Origin: Mucilaginibacter terrenus
GTDB taxonomy: Bacteria; Bacteroidota; Bacteroidia; Sphingobacteriales; Sphingobacteriaceae
Reading direction: 5' to 3'
Assembly: GCF_003432065.1 (NCBI RefSeq)
Contig: NZ_QWDE01000001.1
Coordinates: 2,046,001-2,110,000, forward strand
DNA: 64,000 nt
The position numbers were made by a program, and so were the translations under genes. Positions 44,720 through 53,971 of the stretch are shown piece by piece. The notes under the pieces were generated by a model that was not told where the DNA came from, did not search any database, and saw only the letters and a program-made list of their open reading frames with translations. Every line of letters begins with the position of its first letter. Position 1 is the first letter of the stretch.

Positions 44720-45559
44720 TTAAATATTAAAAAAGGTTGCATTCTGTTCTATATGCTTTTCATTAAACATAGAGCAAAGTAAAACACTTTGTGGAAAATC
44801 CTCCATTAGCCTCCCAAAAACATCTTGTGTTATTTCGTCGTTTTTTAATCCTCGTAGTATTGAAAATAAAACGTTTGGTTTGTTTTGCCGTTCTGATAAA
44901 GTAGATTGATATGCCGTATCGTCTAACGGTTTATTAAATTGAAGCAAGTCAAAGTGATGTAAATAGCGCTCGTGTATCTGTTTATCAAGCAAGTTAAAAG
45001 CTAAACCAAAAGCCCGGATTTTACCTGACTGCTTTAAAGCTTCAGCAGCCCGTAATACTTCATCTATGTCATAAATAGCACAAACAGGTTCGTGTACAAA
45101 AAAATAGTCCAGATAATCTGTTTTCAAGTTTCTTAAGCTTTGCTCCAGACTATCAACCATCTCTTTAGCAGTGATCTCCACCCGATTATGAAAACGGTCA
45201 GCTATTGTACTAACAGGAGCGCCTTTATCGGCAACGATCTTTTTATCAGCAGTTTTACTTTTTAACAACCGTACTACAGGCTTAATAGGCTTCAATAGCT
45301 TTGCTTTCCAATTTGCTTTGATACCAAACTTGCTGGCAATAACTACATCCTTTCTCCTATCTTTTAGGATATTCCCTAAGAAAGATTCAGCTTCTCCGTA
45401 CCCGTACGATCTTGCAAGATCAAAATAATTAATTTCATGGGCTAGCGCGCCATGCACAGCACGACGAGCCGTTGAAGAATCTATAGCCCCAAGGATAGAA
45501 GCACAGCCGAAGCCAAGCTTGGAAGAGATTATTCCATTACATAACTCGACCTTTCTCAT
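44720..45559 (-). CDS. Aldo/keto reductase
   Basis: I place the start at ATG 45559 (279 residues), overlapping the GMC oxidoreductase stop as ATGA; a longer frame from TTG 45682 is out-of-frame overlap. Visible are LGFGCASILG, INYFDLARSYGYGEAESFLG (catalytic Asp and Tyr), VVIASKFG (Lys), YLDYFFVHEP (His region) and IRAFGLAFNLLD, so the catalytic tetrad is intact. The end is shorter than the usual ~320 residues. Coupling to a GMC oxidoreductase suggests successive redox steps on one sugar-like substrate. Confidence 0.85.
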   Translation of the reverse strand: MRKVELCNGIISSKLGFGCASILGAIDSSTARRAVHGALAHEINYFDLARSYGYGEAESFLGNILKDRRKDVVIASKFGIKANWKAKLLKPIKPVVRLLKSKTADKKIVADKGAPVSTIADRFHNRVEITAKEMVDSLEQSLRNLKTDYLDYFFVHEPVCAIYDIDEVLRAAEALKQSGKIRAFGLAFNLLDKQIHERYLHHFDLLQFNKPLDDTAYQSTLSERQNKPNVLFSILRGLKNDEITQDVFGRLMEDFPQSVLLCSMFNEKHIEQNATFFNI

Positions 45560-47214
45560 GCTTTTTCCGTTAAAAAGTTTGCCAAACGAGCGGCAACCAC
45601 GCCCAGGAAAAAGGTTGGATTGGCTTGGCTGGATGTAGGGAATACCGAGCTGCTGCATACATAAACATTGCTTGTGCCCCAAAGTCTTAAATCTTCATTT
45701 ACCACACCTTTTTGTGCCGACGAAGCTATTCTTGTTGTGCCTGATTGATGTATTCCATCTTTCGACATTAATCGTATAGCATCTTTTAATTCATCTTGCT
45801 TAAACCAATAAATAAGCTCGCCACATTTATTTTCCCGTAGATATTCATCAAGAATTTCGTGGACCTTTATGACAGAATTTATATCATCGTCGCTTAAAGA
45901 ATACTTGATCAACATTGTTTCTCCATCACCTGCTAATTCCATGAGGTTGCTAAAGACCGGCTGCTGTTCCGCATGAAAATGTAATGCATATTCATTATCC
46001 GGGCTATATAAGAAAACACCAGGCAACTTGCGTTTTGAAAAGTACCTTTTGTAGAAAATAGAAGCAGGAGTTAACAAAGAAGAAGGAAACTGCCTTAATA
46101 CATTTGCAATATGCTTAGTAACCCCAAAAACTTTACCCTTAGTAACTGATTGAGCAATCGCCGGCGGTGCAAGTTTTTTCCCCAATACAGGTGTTATCAT
46201 TGCTAAATACATGAATGACATTGCCCCACTACCATGTGATGGATCGTAGTATAATGGATTGTCCAACCAAATAGCCGTGTTTAATAAATTATGTTTTTGC
46301 AATGTTTCGCCGGTAAACTGAAATCGCCTTCGCAAGTAAACACCGTCTTTATCTACAATAAAGCCAAAGTCTGTTTTTTTTGGGTTACCATAGAATTTAA
46401 CCGAAGCAATTTTTCCTGACAAATGGCCCTGATAATATCTTCCCAGAGATGGTGGTGTAAAACCTAAATTAGAAAATAACTGAACATTTCTTAGCAAAAC
46501 TCGGGTAGACTCTTGCGCCCCGGCAGCAATAACATAATCACCAGCTTTAATTGTCACCAGCTCACCTGTAAAGACCTGTCTTATTTCAAGGGTTTCTACC
46601 ATACTGGACGTATTTGGTTTCGCAAACACTCTCGCTTCAAAGCTGCTTAAAAGGTGAATATTATGGTCTAGCTTAATATCATCTCTATATCTTTCTCCAA
46701 ACCGGGTTGGCATGCTCCATCGTTCAACCTCCGAGTCTGTTACAATACCTTTGGTAAAGTTTTCAGCAATTCTGCTATGCTTCAGATTTATGTTACTGTT
46801 TATGTTAAATACTGGTTCACCACATTCAAAATATTTGGCGGAAATTTCTGAGTACTGTAGCGCATCATGATAAAAAGCCAAGTCCCACGTGCAGTTTTCA
46901 CCTACAATATCGCGTTGTTGAAAGTCTATAGGATTATAGTTTACACAACGTCCTCCCCACGTTTGTGTGGTACCACCAAACATTTTGTTGGTTGTCTCAT
47001 ATGGAGTGTGATGATTAGTTATATTTTCAATTACAATTGAATCATCAAGAGCATTTTTTTCTTCGCTTTTTAAACTGCCGTATTCTACTAATAAAACGGT
47101 CTTATCCGGGTTGAGTTTAGCGTACTCGAGTGTTAAAATTATGCCTCCTGGTCCACTACCTATCACGCATAGATCGTACCTATCCCGTAGGTCTTTGTGA
47201 CTTAACAAAATCAT
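45556..47214 (-). CDS. GMC family oxidoreductase (FAD-dependent)
   Basis: The 552-residue protein has an FAD-binding VIGSGPGGIILTLEYA (~17-32) and a GGTTQTWGGRCVNYN flavin-contact block (~80-94). The C-terminal signature HQSGTTRIAS...NVYVCSSSVFPTSSQANPT contains the catalytic-site His and Asn/Ser of the GMC family. It resembles bacterial sugar or sugar-alcohol oxidoreductases rather than choline dehydrogenase. It overlaps the WcaF-like gene upstream (ATGA, 47211-47214) and the reductase downstream. Such a flavoenzyme is unusual inside a polysaccharide operon. Confidence 0.9.
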   Translation of the reverse strand: MILLSHKDLRDRYDLCVIGSGPGGIILTLEYAKLNPDKTVLLVEYGSLKSEEKNALDDSIVIENITNHHTPYETTNKMFGGTTQTWGGRCVNYNPIDFQQRDIVGENCTWDLAFYHDALQYSEISAKYFECGEPVFNINSNINLKHSRIAENFTKGIVTDSEVERWSMPTRFGERYRDDIKLDHNIHLLSSFEARVFAKPNTSSMVETLEIRQVFTGELVTIKAGDYVIAAGAQESTRVLLRNVQLFSNLGFTPPSLGRYYQGHLSGKIASVKFYGNPKKTDFGFIVDKDGVYLRRRFQFTGETLQKHNLLNTAIWLDNPLYYDPSHGSGAMSFMYLAMITPVLGKKLAPPAIAQSVTKGKVFGVTKHIANVLRQFPSSLLTPASIFYKRYFSKRKLPGVFLYSPDNEYALHFHAEQQPVFSNLMELAGDGETMLIKYSLSDDDINSVIKVHEILDEYLRENKCGELIYWFKQDELKDAIRLMSKDGIHQSGTTRIASSAQKGVVNEDLRLWGTSNVYVCSSSVFPTSSQANPTFFLGVVAARLANFLTEKA

Positions 47215-47792
47215 TTTACAGGGGTTATATTTAATACGTTACTACGCACTTTAATTGCCTGAGCAGGATTACCGGTATATACTGTCCACGGTTCGAGATC
47301 TTTCGATGCAACAGCCGCAGCCCCTAATACAGAACCTTCATAACATGTTACCCCTGGCAGAACAATTGCCTTCGCGCATATCCATACATAGGGTTCTATA
47401 TTAATCTTCTTTTTAAGATAGGTGAAATCCGCGCTATTGTAATCATGAGTTGCGCCACATATGTAACAGTCCTGAGATAAAATTGAATGGTGCCCCAGGT
47501 ATAATCCACCCGGGTTGTAGATTTCTACTCCTGAAGCTATAGTAACTACATCCTCAGTTTTAAGCAGCCATGGCGCCCAAATTTTGCAATTTGGATATAT
47601 AAAGTTTGTTTTTCCAATCTCTGCTCCAAATAATCTCAAAACAGCAACACGCCACTTGTGCAAAGCATTGGGGGTCCACCTGCAAAGTAACAGCCACACC
47701 GCACTCCAAAGTACCCTCTTCAATTTATTACTCACAGAAAAGGACGGGCGTATATAAGCGTCGTCACTATTTTGGTCATGAGAAATAAACAT
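47211..47792 (-). CDS. WcaF-like colanic-acid-type acetyltransferase
   Basis: The 193-residue LbH protein has an N-terminal helix pair (VLWSAVWLLLCRWTPNALHKWR), which is characteristic of the WcaF-like family. Hexapeptide repeats follow (LYLGHHSILSQDCYICGATHDYNS, with a catalytic-type His), and it ends EPWTVYTGNPAQAIKVR. It acetylates a sugar in the repeat unit using acetyl-CoA. The stop overlaps the GMC gene start, so the genes are translated together. Confidence 0.9.
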   Translation of the reverse strand: MFISHDQNSDDAYIRPSFSVSNKLKRVLWSAVWLLLCRWTPNALHKWRVAVLRLFGAEIGKTNFIYPNCKIWAPWLLKTEDVVTIASGVEIYNPGGLYLGHHSILSQDCYICGATHDYNSADFTYLKKKINIEPYVWICAKAIVLPGVTCYEGSVLGAAAVASKDLEPWTVYTGNPAQAIKVRSNVLNITPVK

Positions 47793-47824
47793 CTATATGC
47801 AATTTTGAATACTACCGTTCAAAT

Positions 47825-49078
47825 TTACGCTTTTTCTTTAGAGTGAACTGCTGCGATTCCGAGCTCATTGTTACCTAATATTTTAACCAATTCCTTCACC
47901 GATCTTTCTACAGTAAAACACTTTTTGTAAACTTCACGGGCGTTTAGTCTCATGTTTTCTTTATCATTTTCAGTAGTTTCAATCCAAATTTTAAATTGGG
48001 AGTTAATGTCTTCCTGATCATCATTCACTACAATTCCACCAGCGCCCTCTTCAATTTCTTTCCAAATGTTTATTTCATTTGTAATAAGAACAGGCTTTGC
48101 GCACGCGAGGGCTTCTACAACAGCAATACCAAAATTTTCCTGGTGACTCGGCAAAACAAAAGCTTCGCATGTATAAAGTGCTCCCCATTTAGCATCACCC
48201 TTCAGCATTCCGGGAAAGTACACGTGTTCTTTTAATAAGTCACTATTGTTTACCGCCTTCAATATACCTTTTCCGTAAGCTGTATTCAGACCTGGTCCGG
48301 CAATCACTAAAGCTGGTAAACTTTTACCAGTATCGTTAGCAGCTTCAAGTAATCGTAAGTATGCATTAACTAAAAGATCAACTCCCTTTTTCCTGTGTAT
48401 CCGGCTCAAAAAAAGTATAAAAGGTTGCTCCTTCAGTTTTTTACATGTGTTCAGAAAAGCAAACTTCATATTAGGATTGTACTGAGGTGGCTCTACTATG
48501 CCGTAACCTACATTTATCTCTTGTTTTGGGCGATACGGAGAAAAGGTTTGCCTTGCTAATTCAAGTTCCATCTGGCAAGTGAACAACAACCCATCGGCAT
48601 CATTTACCACCCTGCTTTCTACCAACTTCCAATAAAACCAATTACGCAAAGCTTTCAACTTTCTATCTGGTGCGTTTTGAAAATAGGGGTCAAGCATACC
48701 ATGCGGCATAACGTACAGCTTAGGTAAATGATGCTGTCCTTCTGCTTTCTTGTTTTGCTTTTGTAGTGTTCGCCAAACACTCCAGCCGGCGTAACTCGAA
48801 TAAAGCCACAAACCATTAATGATTATATTGTCGAACCGGCCCATGTTGTTTAGCAGCCATGGCCTCAATTTATCTGAATATTGCCACGGTCCCACTGCAG
48901 GACCCAACGCGTGAATAGGAAAATCATCCATTCCCAGGAAAGAGCTTTCGGGACCGTCAAGACTCACTACTTCTCTGCTGATTCCATGCTCCATTAATCC
49001 AGGATTAGTATTTCTGATACCCTGGCAAGGTCCGCCCTGAGCTGGGTCCATACTCCCGATGATGTGAAGTAGCTTCAT
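47825..49078 (-). CDS. Glycosyltransferase family 4
   Basis: The 417-residue GT-B enzyme has an N-terminal IIGSMDPAQGGPCQGIRN. Its donor domain carries LFLSRIHRKKGVDLLVNAYLRLL (~227-250), LVIAGPGLNTAYGK, YFPGMLKGDAKWGALYTCEAFVLPSHQENFGIAVVEALACAKPVLITNE (~290-340) with an intact EX7E, and a C-terminal helix. It is closest to cytoplasmic GT4 sugar transferases. The start overlaps the preceding GT9 gene by four bases (ATGA). Confidence 0.92.
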   Translation of the reverse strand: MKLLHIIGSMDPAQGGPCQGIRNTNPGLMEHGISREVVSLDGPESSFLGMDDFPIHALGPAVGPWQYSDKLRPWLLNNMGRFDNIIINGLWLYSSYAGWSVWRTLQKQNKKAEGQHHLPKLYVMPHGMLDPYFQNAPDRKLKALRNWFYWKLVESRVVNDADGLLFTCQMELELARQTFSPYRPKQEINVGYGIVEPPQYNPNMKFAFLNTCKKLKEQPFILFLSRIHRKKGVDLLVNAYLRLLEAANDTGKSLPALVIAGPGLNTAYGKGILKAVNNSDLLKEHVYFPGMLKGDAKWGALYTCEAFVLPSHQENFGIAVVEALACAKPVLITNEINIWKEIEEGAGGIVVNDDQEDINSQFKIWIETTENDKENMRLNAREVYKKCFTVERSVKELVKILGNNELGIAAVHSKEKA

Positions 49079-50172
49079 TTGCCCAAATTTAGATTATCTA
49101 AAAGCTCTAAAATAGCTGCTTCTACCTCGTTAACTGTTATTGACAAGATGCATTTTTTCTTTTGCACGATACAAACATCCAGTAAGCAGCCAGCACAATC
49201 AGTTTTATGGTAAATTATTCTGTTGTTTCGGCCACGAGGAAACCACTGACCGGGTAAATGCCTTGCTGAGAATATACCTACGCATGGTGTGCCTACACAA
49301 GCGGCCAAATGCATTGGTCCGCTATCATGGCCAACAAAAACTTGCGCGCTCTTGAGTACTAAGCCGGATAATCGTGGCGATACTTTGCCGCACAAATTTA
49401 TTGATCTCGGTCCCCAATCTGTAACGTAGCGTTGCGCCTGATCAAATTCATCGGGCCCACCTATCATTATAAGTTGCCAATTTGTAAGGATGCTTTTCAG
49501 GCGGCTAACAAGCGCCTGCCAGTTACTTTCACCCCAGTCATTAACCGGGCTTTTTGTACCAGTACTTATTACAATAACCGGCTTATCGCTATGAATGTTT
49601 AATACTGCTGCTTTTGCAGCATTTATCTCGGCTACGCTAAATTTCAAATCCCAATTTCTATCATCATTAAGATCGATAGTTCCTAATGTATTTACCCTGC
49701 GTGCAAGCCGTTTTGCCTCCCACTCTAACATGCCTGTGTTTACGTCCTGAACTGTCAGGTAATCAGCAATTGTATTTGGCAACCCGACAATACGTTTCAC
49801 ACCTGCAGCTTTAAAAAACAGCCGGTCTCTCAATACAGTTGCCTTAGCTTTGGCGAGGTTGTCTGCACCTCTTACGCCCACCAGGTAAATCACTGTATCT
49901 ATTTCAAGTTCCCGAATTTGCTTAATTAAACCAAAAAGTGTTCTGACACTTCTGGTACCAACTGAATAAGGTAGTGTACGATTAAAAAAATATCCAGTTC
50001 CCAATACACTTTCAAGAGGTGCGGCTTTACTTTTAACAGGTTTATTGGTAAGCAGGGTTATGTATGCATCAGGGTAGCAGTGCCTTACTAGGTGAAAAAC
50101 GGGCAGTGCGATAATCGTGTCGCCCAAGCTTCCCAAGCGGTAAATTAAAATCCTTTTAGAAGGAACAAGCAT
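49075..50172 (-). CDS. Glycosyltransferase family 9 (heptosyltransferase-like)
   Basis: The 365-residue protein has the GT9 start RILIYRLGSLGDTIIALPVFHLVR (~7-30). The C-terminal half has VIVISTGTKSPVNDWGESNWQALVSRL (~195-220) and VFVGHDSGPMHLAACVGTPCVGIFSAR (~283-310), the family's nucleotide-heptose binding block. A late Cys-rich stretch (CAGCLLDVCIVQKKKC) is typical of some members. It could transfer heptose or another sugar. GT9 enzymes usually act on LPS core, so its place in a capsule-like locus is notable. Confidence 0.9.
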   Translation of the reverse strand: MLVPSKRILIYRLGSLGDTIIALPVFHLVRHCYPDAYITLLTNKPVKSKAAPLESVLGTGYFFNRTLPYSVGTRSVRTLFGLIKQIRELEIDTVIYLVGVRGADNLAKAKATVLRDRLFFKAAGVKRIVGLPNTIADYLTVQDVNTGMLEWEAKRLARRVNTLGTIDLNDDRNWDLKFSVAEINAAKAAVLNIHSDKPVIVISTGTKSPVNDWGESNWQALVSRLKSILTNWQLIMIGGPDEFDQAQRYVTDWGPRSINLCGKVSPRLSGLVLKSAQVFVGHDSGPMHLAACVGTPCVGIFSARHLPGQWFPRGRNNRIIYHKTDCAGCLLDVCIVQKKKCILSITVNEVEAAILELLDNLNLGK

Positions 50173-50174
50173 AT

Positions 50175-51563
50175 TTATGCTGTTATTTCTGATTCGTTTT
50201 CAGTTGATACCCTCTCTCTCATAGCAGCTATCGTAAGCCCCCCCATAATCACACCAAACCCTAAAGCTGTAGGCTGCGCCCACTGGCCCTGAGCTACAGC
50301 CTGAAAACTCACGCTAACAATAATCCAAGGCAGTAGATTGTTGAACTTTAATCTTTTATAAGCTTGATAAAGCATCTTTAAACTTACACTCATCCGCACT
50401 CCTATAGCAGTAAGCCCCAAAACTGTGCCCATTTCGCCAATTAAACGACCCCATTCTCCTTCTGATATCAAAAAGGTGTCCGATCTGCCAATTAGCAGTT
50501 TAGCTCCGGCATTAGTGCCCATACCCACGCCAAAACCAAAAAACGGCAGGTCAGGGTTGAGGAACGGCTCGAAAATGCTTGCTCCAATCCTGTTCGAAAT
50601 AGTGTTATCCAAAGTTCCTTCACTACCCTTAGCGTCATCAAAGCGACTGGTAAGTACATCTATGGCATTCTTGAAGAATTCCAGATTACTTAGTAAGGCT
50701 ACAATAATTATCAATCCCAGAACGGCAATAAACATGCGACCTAACAATCGTGGAGTTCTGGCAATAGAGGCAAGCATGAAAAACCCCGATAATACTGTTT
50801 GAATTAATAATCCTCTACTGATTGACAATGGAATAGCTGCAATAAAGGCAATGGTGGCAGCAATTAGCAAAAAGCGGTTAACCTGCTCCATGTTCAGCCA
50901 GAAGTACATTACAAAAACACCCACCAATGACCAAAACTGGGTATTACCTGTAGTGAACGAAAATGTTCCTGGCGGCCGGTAATAACCCAATGCCCCGCTA
51001 AATCCTCCACCTAACGAATCAGCACCAATTCCTTTATTCACATAAGCCGACTGAGGGCTATAAAATTGCAGAACGATAAGTAAAAACATTGGAAGTGCAA
51101 TCCAGAGCACAATTCGCCCTATTTGTATTACATCTTCTTTATCAAACACTTTCCCAATTAAGAATATAAGCGGAAAATGAAGTAATAAAATCCGGCACCC
51201 ATAAGCAGCTACAGATAAATTCCTGTGCCCTAACAGCAACGTGGTGAACAACGCACAAAAGCCAACAAATACCATCAAATAAAAGTAAATGCTTACAGGT
51301 AAGTAATTGTTTCTCCAGGCGAATATTAACAACCATATAGCAACGGGGTCTCGCACAACAAGCAAAGGAGTTGCCAAGCCGGGTAAAACCCATTTACGCA
51401 ATGCACCTTCTACTATTAAAAGAATAAAATATATCCATATTCCTTTTTTTAAAGTTGCAACAGCCGTTTCCTTGTTTAACCCCTCATTTAGTGTAAAAGC
51501 AGAACTCTTAGCTAAGAAGTTTGTGTTACTTCCGGGGTATATATCATTTTCAGATTCAGTCAT
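50175..51563 (-). CDS. O-antigen polymerase/ligase-like membrane protein (Wzy candidate 3)
   Basis: The 462-residue polytopic protein has about 11-12 helices and a big periplasmic loop (~300-370: FFKNAIDVLTSRFDDAKGSEGTLDNTISNRIGASIFEP). This resembles the Wzy_C/O-antigen ligase loop, with ISNRIGASIF and FGFGVGMGTNAGAK before the last helices. A charged N-terminal leader precedes the first helix (~38-55). Polymerase versus ligase cannot be settled by eye. It ends 2 bp before the GT9 gene and begins 15 bp after a GT4 gene. Confidence 0.75.
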   Translation of the reverse strand: MTESENDIYPGSNTNFLAKSSAFTLNEGLNKETAVATLKKGIWIYFILLIVEGALRKWVLPGLATPLLVVRDPVAIWLLIFAWRNNYLPVSIYFYLMVFVGFCALFTTLLLGHRNLSVAAYGCRILLLHFPLIFLIGKVFDKEDVIQIGRIVLWIALPMFLLIVLQFYSPQSAYVNKGIGADSLGGGFSGALGYYRPPGTFSFTTGNTQFWSLVGVFVMYFWLNMEQVNRFLLIAATIAFIAAIPLSISRGLLIQTVLSGFFMLASIARTPRLLGRMFIAVLGLIIIVALLSNLEFFKNAIDVLTSRFDDAKGSEGTLDNTISNRIGASIFEPFLNPDLPFFGFGVGMGTNAGAKLLIGRSDTFLISEGEWGRLIGEMGTVLGLTAIGVRMSVSLKMLYQAYKRLKFNNLLPWIIVSVSFQAVAQGQWAQPTALGFGVIMGGLTIAAMRERVSTENESEITA

Positions 51564-51578
51564 AAAACCTAAAAGTAC

Positions 51579-52820
51579 TTATTTATTATTGATAATAGCA
51601 TTCACCAACTCACGTCCGTAGTTTTCCCATGTTCTATTTTTAGCGGTTTCCCTCGCAGCCATCCCCACGTTCTTAATCATACCTGGGTTCAACAGAATAG
51701 CTTCTATAGACTCTTTAAGTGCATCAGTTGATGCCGCTTGTATGAGCCATCCATTTTCGTGATTACTAATAATATCAGGACCTGCCGTGCGGTCAGTTGT
51801 GATTACAGGCGTTCCCTGGGCCATGGCCTCGGTGATAACCAATCCAAAACCCTCAAACAAGGAAGGAAAAATCAATACGTCGTGCCCCCTCATCAACGTC
51901 AAAATTTCGGCGTGCGGTAAACTAGGTATCCACTTGTGCTTTTTTAGTGCTTCATTTAAAGGGGTGCAGGTATCTACCACTTTTGATCCGACAACTGTGA
52001 GCTCTATTTTAGACCCAAAATGTTCGGCCGCTGCAAATAAATCGGCAACTCCTTTGCGTTGAGACAACCCGCCTACAAAAAGAAGTTTGAGCGGCCTGGA
52101 AGCAGAAACATTTTCATATTGCTTCGCCTCTGCCACAGGCGGAAATGCATAAGGAATTACATTTACCTTAGGCAACTTGCCATTGTAATAATTTAACGTG
52201 CTGGCCGTAAAGTTACTGGCTACAAATATACTTGTTGCTAATTTTAGCTCGTCGTCCTTACGGTTTAGTTTTTCGTCTGAATCTTTTAATCCCGTGAGTG
52301 TTTCGGCCCAATCTGGCCACCGCTCCCTTTCATGACCAAGTAACACCCTTGCAGCCCGCCAATACCCAATCGGTAAATCATAAAGCCGTTCAATATTCAA
52401 TGCACTTGCCTGATTGAAGGTTTGTATTGCTCCGTCTTCGTACGCATATACCGCATCGGGCATGTCACCACTATTTGTATTATTAAGCCGCTGCGCTACG
52501 TTCCTATCTAAGTTCCTGTAAACATTATCAACACTTGCCCAGCCTTTTTCGTGTTCAATGAATCTTTTTCCCCCAATCCGTGGAAGTAAGATCCGACTCA
52601 ATTCCCTAAAGGGATATGTCAAGATCTTCTCCTGAGGTATTGGATAGCTCCTTCTAAGTAAATCGTTTTTAATACTTTTAGGTAGTACATTGAATAATAC
52701 TGACGAACTATCTGTGGCTACAGTAGTTACAAACTTCTCCAACAAGCCCTCCTTAAACAACGCATATGCAAGCGCTCTAACGAATTCGTTTCCGGTAGGA
52801 TGTGTAAGGATTATTCTCAT
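51579..52820 (-). CDS. Glycosyltransferase family 4
   Basis: The 413-residue GT-B protein starts MRIILTHPTGNEFVRALAYALF. The donor domain has LKLLFVGGLSQRKGVADLFAAAEHFG (~243-268), LTVVGSKV, and VLIFPSLFEGFGLVITEAMAQGTPVITTDRTAGPDII (~313-350), an intact EX7E motif. It probably adds one sugar to the repeat unit at the cytoplasmic membrane face. A 68-bp gap separates it from the acyltransferase cassette upstream. Confidence 0.92.
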   Translation of the reverse strand: MRIILTHPTGNEFVRALAYALFKEGLLEKFVTTVATDSSSVLFNVLPKSIKNDLLRRSYPIPQEKILTYPFRELSRILLPRIGGKRFIEHEKGWASVDNVYRNLDRNVAQRLNNTNSGDMPDAVYAYEDGAIQTFNQASALNIERLYDLPIGYWRAARVLLGHERERWPDWAETLTGLKDSDEKLNRKDDELKLATSIFVASNFTASTLNYYNGKLPKVNVIPYAFPPVAEAKQYENVSASRPLKLLFVGGLSQRKGVADLFAAAEHFGSKIELTVVGSKVVDTCTPLNEALKKHKWIPSLPHAEILTLMRGHDVLIFPSLFEGFGLVITEAMAQGTPVITTDRTAGPDIISNHENGWLIQAASTDALKESIEAILLNPGMIKNVGMAARETAKNRTWENYGRELVNAIINNK

Positions 52821-52888
52821 TAAATATTTTTTAGCGATGTATGTAATGCATCATCTTACCTATTTACTTGTTGCGTGCCTCCGTGGTA

Positions 52889-53971
52889 CTAGCTGGCTTC
52901 AACTCTGAGTAAACGTTTGAAAAGTCGCGACCAAAATGGCCGTTGTTTCTCCAACAGCAATCCTAATAAAGTAGAAGCCAACAATACCGACAAAATAACT
53001 TCCCACATCTGAAGAGCATCTTCCGCTTTGTAGCCAAAAATTGCGCGCCACAAAACCATTAACGGAAAGTGTAAAATGTAAAGAGGAAATGTTAGATCAG
53101 CTGCTTTACGCATCATTTTTACTGATTTAGATTCTGTACTTTGCTGTTGAGTGGTCGGTAGCATCCACAACGCCGCAGCAACCAACATACCTATAATCCA
53201 GTCTGTAACAAACTGATTTGCGAAATACAACGGTTTATACCCTATTATATATGGAAACGACGGTATATGCCTTAAGGCCAAAAAAGCAACAAAAAACAAT
53301 ATTGATACCAGCCACCAAGCAGTGTGCTTGTTCACTGAAGGCCTTGGTAATATGTAGGCGGCATATCCTGCCAGCCAAATAGGCATCATTAACAAAATTT
53401 TGGGGCCGGCGATTAATAGCGCTATTATTGGCAAGATGTAAGAGAATCTACTTCTTGATCGAAAAAACCATAATCCAAAAATGACATAATACCAAAATTC
53501 AAAGCTTAAGGACCATAGTGGTTCGTTGATAGGCGGCGCAGCCGAAAAAAGCCATATTTCATTAATAAACAGCCCGGATGCGATGTATCTGATCCAATCT
53601 GGCCCTCTCGAATAATCGCGCATCAAGTTTGGATCGAGTATAGTAACAGCTATCTGGATTAATGCCGTAATTACAAGTGAAGGCACCACCATAGAGAACA
53701 ATCTGCTTAAACGTGCCTGTGCATACTGGCGTCCACCTCTGTTTTTACTAATGGTAGTATGCGCTATTACGAAACCGGACAGAACAAAGAAGACCACCAC
53801 GGCCGCGTGCGACAACTCACCAGGTTCGTACTCTGGATGGGACAAAACAATAAACCACCTATCAAGAATGTGAATAAACAAAACGACTAAAGCTGCTAAT
53901 ATCCTAAGGCTATCGAGCAAAATGCTTGGCCCTCCGCTTATAACTCGTGATGCATTCTTAATTTCCATCAT
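52889..53971 (-). CDS. Acyltransferase 3 family membrane protein (OafA/YrhL-like)
   Basis: The 360-residue protein has ten or so helices and family marks: SLRILAALVVLFIHILDRWF (~20-40, conserved His), VVFFVLSGFVIAHTTISKNRGGRQYAQARLSRLFSMVVPSL (~60-100, conserved Arg residues) and EPLWSLSFEFWYYVIFG (~148-164). Members transfer acyl groups to sugars across the inner membrane. It starts in the stop of the SDR gene (ATGA, 53968-53971), closing the FkbH-ACP-MaoC-SDR cassette. That context suggests its acyl donor is made by these enzymes rather than being plain acetyl-CoA. Confidence 0.9.
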   Translation of the reverse strand: MMEIKNASRVISGGPSILLDSLRILAALVVLFIHILDRWFIVLSHPEYEPGELSHAAVVVFFVLSGFVIAHTTISKNRGGRQYAQARLSRLFSMVVPSLVITALIQIAVTILDPNLMRDYSRGPDWIRYIASGLFINEIWLFSAAPPINEPLWSLSFEFWYYVIFGLWFFRSRSRFSYILPIIALLIAGPKILLMMPIWLAGYAAYILPRPSVNKHTAWWLVSILFFVAFLALRHIPSFPYIIGYKPLYFANQFVTDWIIGMLVAAALWMLPTTQQQSTESKSVKMMRKAADLTFPLYILHFPLMVLWRAIFGYKAEDALQMWEVILSVLLASTLLGLLLEKQRPFWSRLFKRLLRVEAS

